Shown one piece after another: positions 8,631 to 16,879 of a stretch of 17,704 nt of DNA. Positions within the stretch are counted from its first letter, which is position 1. Each line of letters begins with the position of its first letter. Under the pieces are notes generated by a model. The model did not search any database, had not been told where the DNA came from, and was given only the letters and a program-made list of their open reading frames with translations. The stretch lies in NCBI GenBank assembly GCA_903910495.1, contig CAIVZW010000127.1:1-17704 (forward strand), read 5' to 3'. The DNA is from an uncultured beta proteobacterium. Its GTDB lineage: Bacteria > Pseudomonadota > Gammaproteobacteria > Burkholderiales > Rhodocyclaceae. Position numbers and translations under genes: made by a program.

Positions 8631-8822
8631 ATGATCGAGGCAAGGAGTTGCGGCCGATGTGGCCAAGACGCAGCAAGGGCGGCGATGCTGCCGAATTTCC
8701 AGTATGAGGCCGAGCGACTCGCACCAGCCTCCCCAAGTTTTCTTTCAAAGCGGACCGGCGCACCTGTGCGCGTACGGTTGAATTTCCCATCCATACTTCG
8801 GACACGTCATCATGAAAGTTAA
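8631..8822 (+). CDS. Possible small leader ORF overlapping the oxidoreductase start
   Basis: A 63-codon reading frame begins at ATG 8631, preceded by AAGGCGGAGAG (8617-8627), a plausible ribosome-binding site, and ends at 8822, overlapping the first 11 bases of the downstream gene in another frame. The product would contain CGRCG near its N-terminus but matches no family I know. It would fill most of the long leader. It may simply be a chance open frame in GC-rich DNA; a translational-coupling role is speculative. Confidence 0.2.
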   Translation: MIEARSCGRCGQDAARAAMLPNFQYEAERLAPASPSFLSKRTGAPVRVRLNFPSILRTRHHES

Positions 8823-11800
8823 AAAAGCGAAATATCCAGGTCTTCCCAACGTCATTCACGGCAATGGCGCAGTGGCTCATGTCATGAGCAACGTTTGCGG
8901 CGGCGTCATCGGTTACCCGATTACCCCGTCTACCGAGATCGCTGAGATTTATGAGGCCTTCCGTGCGGAAGGCGGTGTCAATGTATGGGGCAAGCATCCG
9001 TTTTTCTTCGAACCGGAAGGTGAACATTCGGCACAGAGCGGTGCGCTCGGTGCGCAGTTGACCGGCGGGCAATTCATTTCGAACGCCTCGTCGAGCCAGG
9101 GCATCCTTTACGCGCTTGAATCCCATTACGTGACTGTCGGCAAGAAGCTCGGCGGCTTTGTGCTGCAGGTTGCGGCGCGTGTCGTCTCCAAGCACTCGCT
9201 CAACGTCATGGCCGGTCACGACGACGTCTATGCCCTGCTCTCCTCCGGCTACACCATTCTTTTCGGCTCCAATCCGCAGGAAGCGGCTGACCTGGCGGCG
9301 ATCGCCTACCGCGCTTCCTCGCTCTCGCTGATTCCCGTGGCCAATGCCATGGACGGCTTCTCCACCAGTCACATGATGAGCGAAGCGATGATGCCCGAAC
9401 CCGAGCTGCTGCGCGAGTACCTCGGTGATCCCGCCGGACGCATCAAGGCACCGACTCTGGCACAGGAAATGTTGTTTGGTTCCAAGGGCCGCGTATTTCA
9501 GCTCAATCAGTACCTGTCGCGGCACGAGACCGAGATCACTGAAGGCAATCTTGCCGCCCTGCAGAAATATCTTGAGACCAATGCCGCCAAGGTCGAGAAG
9601 GACAACGAAGGCGCACTGGTCGCCAAGACCCAGGGCTGGCTGCCCGAAGAACTGCACGGCCAGTGGCGGCGCCAGTGGATCAATGCCTTTGAAAAAGGCA
9701 CGCGCCAACTGGTGCCGGCGCAGGTCGACGTGAATAATCCCGGCCTCACCGGCCCGGTCCAGAACCAGCCCGACTTCCAGGCCGGCTCCGCCGATCACCG
9801 CACGCACTTTGTCAGCGCGGTTCCCGCACTGGTTCGCCAGGCCATGTCCGAATATTCCGAACTGACCGGGCGCAAATACTCGCCGGTGCATACCTTTATG
9901 TGCGACGACGCCGACCACGTGATGGTCGGCCTCGGTTCGGTCACCGACGACGTTGAAGCCGTGGTGACCTACCTGCGCAGCAAGGGAAAGAAAGTCGGCC
10001 TGGTCTCGGTCAAGCTGCTGCAACCCTTCCCTGAGGCCGAACTGGTCGAGGCACTGAAGGGCAAAAAGGCGGTCACCGTGCTCGAGCGTTCCGACCAGAC
10101 CGCCCTCACCAGCCTGGTCACCCAGGCGCTGTTCAAGGCGCGCGAGAACGCCGACCAGATTCGCCACGCCGACATCCCGGCGATCAAGACCATGCCCAAA
10201 CTGACCACGGCGATCTTCGGTCTCGGCGGTCACGACCTGCAACCGCGCCACCTGATTGCCGCCTTCAAGAACATGGAGAGCGGCAAGGGCGCGCCGCTGA
10301 TCTATCTCGGTTCGCAGTTCTTCTCGAAGAACCCGACGCCGCGCGTTGCCGAACTGCAGAAACGCCTGAAGGCCGCCTATCCCGAAACCGAACTGATGGC
10401 GCTGGAAACCGGAGATAATCCAAGGCTGTTGCCGGATAGCGCTTTCCGTGTGCGCTTTCACTCGGTGGGCGGTTACGGCACCATCGCCTCGGGCAAGCTG
10501 CTGACCGACATTCTGGCCGGCGTACTTGAAATGCACTCGAAGTCGGCGCCGAAATACGGTTCCGAGAAGAGCGGCGCACCGACCAACTACTACATCACGC
10601 TGAGTCCGGAAGCGATAAAAATCACCAACGCCGAACTTGAGGATATCGAGGTCGTCATCTCCCCGGACCACAAGGTATTCAGCCACACCAATCCGCTGCG
10701 CGGCTTGGCGTCGGAGGGTACCTTCATCATGCAATCCTCCACCACGGCCGAAGAAGTCTGGCAGGAACTGCCGCCGCAGGCGAGAAAGACCATCCGCGAG
10801 AAGAAGATCAACTTCTTCATCATTGATGCCTTCGCCGTGGCCAAGAAAAACGCTCCGACACCGGAACTGGCCACGCGCATGATGGGTATCGCCTTCATCG
10901 GTGCGGTAGCCGCGCATGTCAAGCAGGTGTCGGCCGGTGCTTCCGCCGAGGCCATCCTCGAAAAGATCCGCAAGCAGATCGCCAAGAAGTTCGGCAGCAA
11001 GGGCGGCGCGGTGGTCGAAGGCAACATGGCGGTGATCCGCGAGGGTGCCGAGGCGACCAAGAAAGTCAATTACGAAAGCGCTGCCTTCATCAAGATCGAC
11101 GCCAGGCCGGCGCCGATCGCGCTGCGCAATGTTTCGCTTTCGGCTGCGCTGTGTCAGTCCTCCGGTTCGTCCGGTTGCGGCGGCATGTTCGACCGCGAAT
11201 ATTTCGACGACATGGTGGCCAAGCCTTTCCGTGAGGGCACCATTGCCGAAGCGCCCGTTCTGCCCGGCACCGGCCTGTTCATGCCGGCCGGAACGGCGGG
11301 CTCGAAGGACAAGGGGATTTTCCGTCGTACGGTGCCGATCTTCAACCCGGATCTGTGTACCGGCTGCATGGAATGCGCGCTGGTCTGTCCGGACGCGGCC
11401 ATCCCGAATACCGTGCATGACATCCATGAACTGCTGCTGACGGGCATCGCCAGTCTCGACATTAGCGAGGTCCAGCGCGAAGCCATGCGTGCCCAGGTCT
11501 ATGCCGTTGCCGACGCGGTACGCGATGCGTATCGCCAGAGCAAGGAGGCACGTGCTTTCCACCAACTCGTGGCCGAAGCGGCGGCGAAGATACCGACCAA
11601 GCAGGCGACCCTGCTCGGCAACTTCAGCAAGCTCGTCGAGGTGCTGGCCAAGTATCCAGTGTCTAAAACACGGCCTTTCTTCGATGCCATGGAGAAAGCC
11701 ACGCCGGGAAGTGGCGGCCTGTTCGGCGTCAATATCGACCCGTGGAAGTGTACCGGCTGCCTTGAGTGTCTCGACGTTTGCGGCCCCAGCGCCCTGACTG

Positions 11801-13803
11801 CATGCGAACAGGATGCAAGCGTGCTGAGCGGCCTGCAGGATCGCTTCGAGTTCATGAGCAAGACGCCGAACACCCCGGCGCGCTTTGTCGATGGTGCGAT
11901 CGAAGCTGGTGGCGAAATCAAGCGCCTGCTGCTCGACCGTGCCAACTACTACTCGACCACCGGTGGTCACGGTGGTTGCCGCGGCTGCGGCGAAGTGACG
12001 GCGATCCGTCTGGTGATGGCCACCAGCCACGCCATCAGCGAAAAGCGCCGTCAGGATCACCTGGTCGATCTGGAAAGCCTGCTCAGTGGTCTCTCCGCCA
12101 AGCAGGCATCGCTGTCGAAGAAGGAAAGCGCACGTAGTCAGCGTATCGCCGGCCTCATCGCCACGCTGGAAAAGCGGCTTTACCTCTACGAAGGTGGCCC
12201 GACCGGCAACGGTCCTTCCGGCACCGTGATTGCCAACTCCACGGGTTGCAGCAGCGTTTATGCGTCGACCTTCCCGTTCAACGCCTACAACGATCCGTGG
12301 GTCAACAGCCTGTTCCAGGATGCCCAGCCGCTGGCCAAGGGCATCTTCGAAGGCATCTCGGCACAAACCGTCGCCGACGTGCGCGCCCTGCGCATCGCCC
12401 GTCTTGAACTCGACGACGCCTACGTTCCCGAAAAGCACGATCAGGAACTGCGCATGCTGTCGTGGAGCCAGTTCAGCAAGAATGAACTCGGCCTGCTGCC
12501 GACGGTGATGACCATAGGCGGCGACGGCGCCACCTACGACATCGGCTTCGGCGCACTGTCGCGCATCCTGGCCAGCGATACGCCGCTCAAGGTCATGGTG
12601 CTCAACACCGGTGCCTATTCCAATACCGGCGGTCAGGCTTCGACGTCGAGCTTCATCGGTCAGGATTCCGACCTCGCACGTTTCGGCGCCGCGCACAGCG
12701 GCAAGCACGAGGCGCGCAAGGAACTCGGCCTGATTGCGTCCTTCCATTCCAACGTCTTCGTGTGTTCGACCAGCACCGCGCTGCAGAACCACTTCCTCAA
12801 GAACACGATGGAATTCCTCACCTACACCGATTCGCCGGCGGTTCTCGACGTCTACACGCCCTGCCAGGGCGAGCACGGCATTGCCGACAACATCTCGGCG
12901 CGCCAGTCCCGTCTGGCGGTCGAAAGCCGCATGAACCCGGTATTCGTGCATGACCCGCGCCGTGGCAAGAACCTGCACGACTGGTTCTCGCTCGAGGGCA
13001 ACCCCGATCCGGAAAAGGTCTGGACGACGACCGCACTCGAATACCTCGACGACGACGGCAAGCTGCAGCTGAAAAACATGGCGCTGACCCCGGCGCACTT
13101 CGCGCTCGGCGAAATCCGCTTCAAGAAGCAGTTCAAGAAGCTGGCCGCCGACGCGGCCAACCTGGTTCCGGTCGAGGAATTCATCGATCTTGGCGAGGCG
13201 CAACGTCAGGGCAAGACGCCTTTCGTCTACTCGACCGACAGCAAGAAGCGCCTGCTCAAGGTTGGCGTTTCCAGCGCCATCGTCGCGCTGGTCGAAGAGC
13301 GCCGCAAGTACTGGAACCTGCTGCAGTATCTTGACGGTCAGCATGTCTCCAAGATGAGCACGGAATATCGCGTCGGTCTCGCGGCCCTGCAAGCGCAGGT
13401 CGATGCCTCCGTGAAGCAGCGTGACACCTCGCTCGACGGCTTCGCCCGGGCCATGTCGGAACTGGCCGCATCAAGCAAGGCGCAGGTCGGCAACGGCACC
13501 GTGATTCCGATCATGTCCGTTGGTGCATCCGCCGCAACGCCTGTTGCGGCCAGCGCTCCTGCTGGCGGCGATGAGGCCCTGGTGAGCTACGATGTCGCCG
13601 ATCAGGTGAAGTGCACCAACTGCAAGACCTGTTATCAGGATCTCTCGGAACTGTTCGAGAAAACCCGGATCGTAGTCAATGGCGAAAGCAAGGAAGTCGG
13701 GCAACTGATTCCTGGCGCCCTTGAGCGCGTTACGGTAACCCCCGAGCTAAAGGCCCGCATCAAGCGGGTTTCGGCGAATTGCGATGCGGAGATCATTCGA
13801 TGA
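8812..13803 (+). CDS. Giant NifJ/PFOR-like 2-oxoacid oxidoreductase with C-terminal ferredoxin domain
   Basis: A 1663-residue thiamine diphosphate iron-sulphur enzyme related to pyruvate:ferredoxin oxidoreductase (PFOR; usually about 1200 residues), which oxidises a 2-oxoacid and CoA to acyl-CoA, CO2 and reduced ferredoxin. Domains in order: pyrimidine-binding domain with YPITPST (35-41), a likely cofactor glutamate E69, and R123 aligned by eye with the pyruvate-binding arginine; DGFSTSH (181-187); transketolase-C-like domain (about 355-500); gamma domain with SVGGYGTIASGK (551-562); two-cluster ferredoxin domain (C849/852/855/859 and C980/983/986/990); thiamine-binding domain with proximal-cluster cysteines C1056, C1059, C1146 and C1351, and GDGATYDIG through SNTGGQ (1237-1275). 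After about residue 1430 comes a unique helical stretch, an Ala/Pro-rich linker (about 1570-1587), then a single-cluster ferredoxin-like end (C1601, C1604, C1607, C1657). Insertions lie at about 215-300, 870-965 and 1072-1136. Substrate is undetermined. The ribosome-binding site of the ATG at 8812 is weak. Confidence 0.9.
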   Translation: MKVKKAKYPGLPNVIHGNGAVAHVMSNVCGGVIGYPITPSTEIAEIYEAFRAEGGVNVWGKHPFFFEPEGEHSAQSGALGAQLTGGQFISNASSSQGILYALESHYVTVGKKLGGFVLQVAARVVSKHSLNVMAGHDDVYALLSSGYTILFGSNPQEAADLAAIAYRASSLSLIPVANAMDGFSTSHMMSEAMMPEPELLREYLGDPAGRIKAPTLAQEMLFGSKGRVFQLNQYLSRHETEITEGNLAALQKYLETNAAKVEKDNEGALVAKTQGWLPEELHGQWRRQWINAFEKGTRQLVPAQVDVNNPGLTGPVQNQPDFQAGSADHRTHFVSAVPALVRQAMSEYSELTGRKYSPVHTFMCDDADHVMVGLGSVTDDVEAVVTYLRSKGKKVGLVSVKLLQPFPEAELVEALKGKKAVTVLERSDQTALTSLVTQALFKARENADQIRHADIPAIKTMPKLTTAIFGLGGHDLQPRHLIAAFKNMESGKGAPLIYLGSQFFSKNPTPRVAELQKRLKAAYPETELMALETGDNPRLLPDSAFRVRFHSVGGYGTIASGKLLTDILAGVLEMHSKSAPKYGSEKSGAPTNYYITLSPEAIKITNAELEDIEVVISPDHKVFSHTNPLRGLASEGTFIMQSSTTAEEVWQELPPQARKTIREKKINFFIIDAFAVAKKNAPTPELATRMMGIAFIGAVAAHVKQVSAGASAEAILEKIRKQIAKKFGSKGGAVVEGNMAVIREGAEATKKVNYESAAFIKIDARPAPIALRNVSLSAALCQSSGSSGCGGMFDREYFDDMVAKPFREGTIAEAPVLPGTGLFMPAGTAGSKDKGIFRRTVPIFNPDLCTGCMECALVCPDAAIPNTVHDIHELLLTGIASLDISEVQREAMRAQVYAVADAVRDAYRQSKEARAFHQLVAEAAAKIPTKQATLLGNFSKLVEVLAKYPVSKTRPFFDAMEKATPGSGGLFGVNIDPWKCTGCLECLDVCGPSALTACEQDASVLSGLQDRFEFMSKTPNTPARFVDGAIEAGGEIKRLLLDRANYYSTTGGHGGCRGCGEVTAIRLVMATSHAISEKRRQDHLVDLESLLSGLSAKQASLSKKESARSQRIAGLIATLEKRLYLYEGGPTGNGPSGTVIANSTGCSSVYASTFPFNAYNDPWVNSLFQDAQPLAKGIFEGISAQTVADVRALRIARLELDDAYVPEKHDQELRMLSWSQFSKNELGLLPTVMTIGGDGATYDIGFGALSRILASDTPLKVMVLNTGAYSNTGGQASTSSFIGQDSDLARFGAAHSGKHEARKELGLIASFHSNVFVCSTSTALQNHFLKNTMEFLTYTDSPAVLDVYTPCQGEHGIADNISARQSRLAVESRMNPVFVHDPRRGKNLHDWFSLEGNPDPEKVWTTTALEYLDDDGKLQLKNMALTPAHFALGEIRFKKQFKKLAADAANLVPVEEFIDLGEAQRQGKTPFVYSTDSKKRLLKVGVSSAIVALVEERRKYWNLLQYLDGQHVSKMSTEYRVGLAALQAQVDASVKQRDTSLDGFARAMSELAASSKAQVGNGTVIPIMSVGASAATPVAASAPAGGDEALVSYDVADQVKCTNCKTCYQDLSELFEKTRIVVNGESKEVGQLIPGALERVTVTPELKARIKRVSANCDAEIIR

Positions 13804-16646
13804 GTGCAGAAGCTACACCCTCCAACCAAGACGATCTGTACCGCTACCTGAACGCCAGCACCACGCTGGAGAGTACGCGCTCACAGCTCGAAGCCCTGGA
13901 GCAGTCGGCCGCGGTCGAGGACTTTCACAACCAGATGGCGCTGCTGCAGCGCCGTCTGCTGAAAGAACCGCAGGCCTTCCGCGACATGTTCATTGCCGAC
14001 GGCACCAACGCCATCGTCTGGGAATTCAAGCAGCCCGAACTCAGCCCGGAGTTTGTAAAAACGTTCTGGGATCTGCTGCTGCGCGACGACGACACCAGCA
14101 AGGTGCTGATGCGCTTTGTCTGGAATGTGCCGCTGGGTCTCAAGCGCAAGTTCATCCGCGCCCTTGACCTGAACCTGTCGGAGCGCTACCCGATGTTCAA
14201 GGGCCTGTCGGAAGACTGGCCGGCCGACAACTATATTCCGCCGTACATTCGCGACCCGGAAGAGCGTTCGAAAGACTTTGGGCTGGTTAACCAGGGCTAC
14301 CTTGGCTACATGAACATCGGCTACAGCACCCGCGAAGTCGAGATGTTCGTCTGGCTCGAAGCGTTGCGCGACAAACAGTGCGAAGAACGGCCCTGCGAAG
14401 TCGGCGTGCATGTTGCCGGCAAGTTCGAACCCAAGGGCGGTTGCCCGGTCAAGATCCACATTCCGGAAATGCTCAATCTGCTCGGTACGGGACGCTTCCG
14501 CGAAGCCATGGAGCTGATCGAGAACTGCAATCCGCTGCCCAATGTCACCGGCCGCGTCTGTCCGCAGGAATTGCAATGCCAGGGCGTTTGCGCGCACACC
14601 AAGCAGCCGATCGAAATCGGCCAGATCGAATGGTATCTGCCGCAGCGCGAGAAGGTGGTCAACCCCGATGGCATCGCCGCCCGCTTTGCCGGTTTGCCCG
14701 ATCCGTGGGCCAAGGCCGAGAAACCACCGGTGGCGGTCGTCGGTTCCGGCCCGGCCGGCCTGATCAACGCCTATCTGCTGGCCGCCGAAGGCTTCCCGGT
14801 GACCATCTTCGAGGCCTTCCATGCCCTCGGCGGCGTTCTCCGCTATGGCATTCCCGAGTTCCGTCTGCCCAACGAACTGATCGACGACGTGGTCGGCAAG
14901 ATCAAGCTGCTCGGCGGCAAGTTCGTGCCCAATTTCGTCGTCGGCAAGACGGCGACCATTCAGGACCTCAAGAATGCCGGTTTCTGGAAGGTCTTCGTCG
15001 GTACCGGCGCCGGCCTGCCGCGCTTCATGAACGTACCCGGCGAGCACCTGATCAACGTCATGTCGGCCAACGAGTTCCTGACCCGCGTGAACCTGATGCA
15101 GGGTCTGCGCGAGGACTACGAAACGCCGCTGCCCGAAACCCGCGGCAAGGAAGTCATCGTCATCGGCGCCGGCAACACCGCCATGGATTCAGCGCGTACC
15201 GCGCGTCGCCTCGGCGGCAACGTCACCATCGTCTATCGCCGCACGCGCGCCGAAATGCCGGTGCGTGTCGAAGAACTGCATCACGCCATCGAGGAAGGCA
15301 TCCAGCTCAAGTTCCTGCGTGCGCCCTGTGAATTCGTCGGCGACGACAAGACCAATTTCGTTACCCACGCCATGCTCGACGTCATGGATCTTGGCGAGCC
15401 CGACGCCTCTGGTCGCCGCAGTCCGGTATCCACCGGCCAGGTCGAGCCGATGAAGGTCGATCTGGTGATCATGGCGCTCGGCAACACGCCGAACCCGATC
15501 ATCAAGGATTCCGAACCGACGCTCAAGTTGACCAAGTGGGGATCGATCGATGTCGGTCAGGGTTCAAAGCAGCAGACCTCGCTGGCCGGCGTCTATTCCG
15601 GTGGCGATGCGGCACGCGGCGGTTCCACCGCCATCCGTGCGGCCGGTGACGGCCAGGCGGCCGCGCGTGAAATCGTCGGCGACATGAACCTCGCGCCCGA
15701 AGAAGTCCGCAAGATGGTTGCCAGCGCCGGGCATTACACCCACCTCGGAGCGGCTCCGCAGACCATCCTCGAGAAGATCGAACTGGCCGGTGGCATCGTC
15801 GAGTTCATCGTGCATTCGCCGCTGGTCGCCAGTGCCGCACGCGCCGGTCAGTTTGTGCGCGTGCTGGGCTGGCCGAACGGCGAACTGATTCCGCTGACGC
15901 TTGCCGACTGGGATGCCAAGGCCGGCACCATCTGCCTCGTCATTCAAGGCATGGGTACCAGCAGTATCGAGATGAACCAGATGAAGGTTGGCGAGTCCTT
16001 TGCCGGGATTGCCGGCCCGCTCGGCTTGCCGAGTGAGCTGCATCACTACGATGCCAAGAAGCAGACGGTGGTGTTCACCGCCGGCGGCGTCGGCCTGCCG
16101 CCGGTCTATCCGATCATGCGCGAGCATCTGCGCCAGGGCAACCACGTCACGCTGATCTCGGGCTTCCGCAGCGCCAACCTGCTGTTCTGGACCAAGGATG
16201 AGGAACGTGTCGGCAAGCTCAAAGCCGAGTTCGGCGACCAGCTCGACATCGTCTACACCAGCAACGATGGCACCTTCGGCGTCAAGGGTTTTGTCACCGG
16301 GCCGCTGGAAGAGATGCTGAAGAACGGCAAGAAGAACAAGGGCCGTGATATTGCCGAAGTGGTAACCATCGGTCCGCCATTGATGATGCGTGCGGTGAGC
16401 GACCTGACCAAGCCCTACGGCGTGAAAACCGTGGCCAGCCTGAACTCGATCATGGTCGACGCCACCGGCATGTGCGGCGCCTGCATGGTGCCGGTCACCA
16501 TCGAAGGCAAGATGGTGCGCAAGCACGCCTGCGTCGACGGTCCGGAACTCGATAGTCACATCATCGACTGGGACAAGTTCCTGCCGCGTTTCAACCAGTT
16601 CAAGCCGCAGGAATTGGCGAGCAAGGTCAAGCACGGTCTGACCTGA
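13800..16646 (+). CDS. NfnB-NfnA-like fusion NAD(P)H:ferredoxin oxidoreductase with novel N-terminal domain
   Basis: A 948-residue flavin iron-sulphur protein. Residues 1-190 are an unrecognised, mostly helical soluble domain. Residues about 190-640 resemble NfnB/GltD: cysteines C194, C199, C215, C254, C260 and C264 (NVTGRVCPQE at 248-257), FAD loop VVGSGPAG (313-320), NADPH loop VIGAGNTAMD (454-463) with YRRTRAEMP (479-487), and a second FAD motif YSGGDAARGGSTAIRAAGDG (599-618). Residues about 655-948 resemble NfnA/PyrK-type reductases: flavin region GQFVRV, nucleotide motif TAGGVGLPP (760-768) and a [2Fe-2S] site with D887, C892, C895 and C911. NfnAB interconverts NADH, NADPH and ferredoxin by electron bifurcation. 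I chose ATG 13800, not 13779, because it has GGAGA at 13788-13792 (7-base spacing) and an ATGA overlap with the preceding stop. Coupled to the PFOR-like gene, it is probably its electron outlet. Confidence 0.88.
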   Translation: MSAEATPSNQDDLYRYLNASTTLESTRSQLEALEQSAAVEDFHNQMALLQRRLLKEPQAFRDMFIADGTNAIVWEFKQPELSPEFVKTFWDLLLRDDDTSKVLMRFVWNVPLGLKRKFIRALDLNLSERYPMFKGLSEDWPADNYIPPYIRDPEERSKDFGLVNQGYLGYMNIGYSTREVEMFVWLEALRDKQCEERPCEVGVHVAGKFEPKGGCPVKIHIPEMLNLLGTGRFREAMELIENCNPLPNVTGRVCPQELQCQGVCAHTKQPIEIGQIEWYLPQREKVVNPDGIAARFAGLPDPWAKAEKPPVAVVGSGPAGLINAYLLAAEGFPVTIFEAFHALGGVLRYGIPEFRLPNELIDDVVGKIKLLGGKFVPNFVVGKTATIQDLKNAGFWKVFVGTGAGLPRFMNVPGEHLINVMSANEFLTRVNLMQGLREDYETPLPETRGKEVIVIGAGNTAMDSARTARRLGGNVTIVYRRTRAEMPVRVEELHHAIEEGIQLKFLRAPCEFVGDDKTNFVTHAMLDVMDLGEPDASGRRSPVSTGQVEPMKVDLVIMALGNTPNPIIKDSEPTLKLTKWGSIDVGQGSKQQTSLAGVYSGGDAARGGSTAIRAAGDGQAAAREIVGDMNLAPEEVRKMVASAGHYTHLGAAPQTILEKIELAGGIVEFIVHSPLVASAARAGQFVRVLGWPNGELIPLTLADWDAKAGTICLVIQGMGTSSIEMNQMKVGESFAGIAGPLGLPSELHHYDAKKQTVVFTAGGVGLPPVYPIMREHLRQGNHVTLISGFRSANLLFWTKDEERVGKLKAEFGDQLDIVYTSNDGTFGVKGFVTGPLEEMLKNGKKNKGRDIAEVVTIGPPLMMRAVSDLTKPYGVKTVASLNSIMVDATGMCGACMVPVTIEGKMVRKHACVDGPELDSHIIDWDKFLPRFNQFKPQELASKVKHGLT

Positions 16647-16673
16647 CCGGTAGCGAAAACTTCGAAGCAATGA

Positions 16674-16700
16674 CGGGGCGGCCAGACCGCCCCGATTTAT
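16674..16700 (+). terminator. Terminator hairpin after the redox operon
   Basis: CGGGGCGG (16674-16681) and CCGCCCCG (16687-16694) form a perfect 8-base-pair stem with loop CCAGA, followed by ATTTATT. It begins 28 bases after the stop of the Nfn-like gene, so it most likely ends the two-gene operon. The following tract is only moderately T-rich. Confidence 0.75.
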
Positions 16701-16727
16701 TGCCAATGTGCCAATAGTGCACGGAAA

Positions 16728-16765
16728 TTGTGGCTTGCCGCCTATTATTCGGTATCATTGAGTTC
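16728..16765 (+). promoter_or_regulatory. Possible promoter of the small membrane-protein gene
   Basis: An AT-rich patch after the terminator contains TTGTGG (16728-16733) and TATCAT (16753-16758), a weak sigma-70-like pair with a long 19-base spacer. TATTAT at 16743 is an alternative -10. The gene needs its own promoter because a terminator separates it from the operon, but the exact element is uncertain. Confidence 0.3.
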
Positions 16766-16833
16766 GTCCGGGCCTCACTTGGCCGCAGGCGATGTGCTGC
16801 GGGCGGGTGATCCGGGATTGGCGTTTGTGCGGG

Positions 16834-16856
16834 GTAGAACCGCCGGTTTTTTCTAC
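16834..16856 (+). promoter_or_regulatory. U-rich hairpin in the leader of the small membrane-protein gene
   Basis: GTAGAACC (16834-16841) can pair with GGTT (16845-16848) and CTAC (16853-16856), with four T residues bulged, or through GTAGAA/TTCTAC. It lies 10 bases before the AGGAG ribosome-binding site at 16866-16870. A second stem, CCGCAG/CTGCGG (16783-16788 with 16797-16802), precedes it. These could form a structured leader or attenuator; the stem is short, so function is uncertain. Confidence 0.3.
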
Positions 16857-16879
16857 ACTACTGACAGGAGCATCACGAG

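Noticed and set aside
8572..13392. A 1606-codon open reading frame on the minus strand, antisense to the PFOR-like gene
   Set aside because: The plus strand carries unmistakable catalytic and cluster motifs throughout. The antisense frame is in the phase where GC-rich third codon positions remove stops, and its product is a low-complexity Arg/Gly/His/Gln-rich chain typical of such shadows.
13779..13799. Alternative earlier start of the Nfn-like gene at 13779
   Set aside because: The ATG at 13800 has a properly spaced GGAGA and a classic ATGA overlap; the earlier ATG would leave that site inside the coding region.
13881..16706. Long minus-strand frames (13881-15047 and 15564-16706) antisense to the Nfn-like gene
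   Set aside because: Same shadow effect; products show no domain features, while the plus strand has clear FAD, NAD(P) and cluster motifs.
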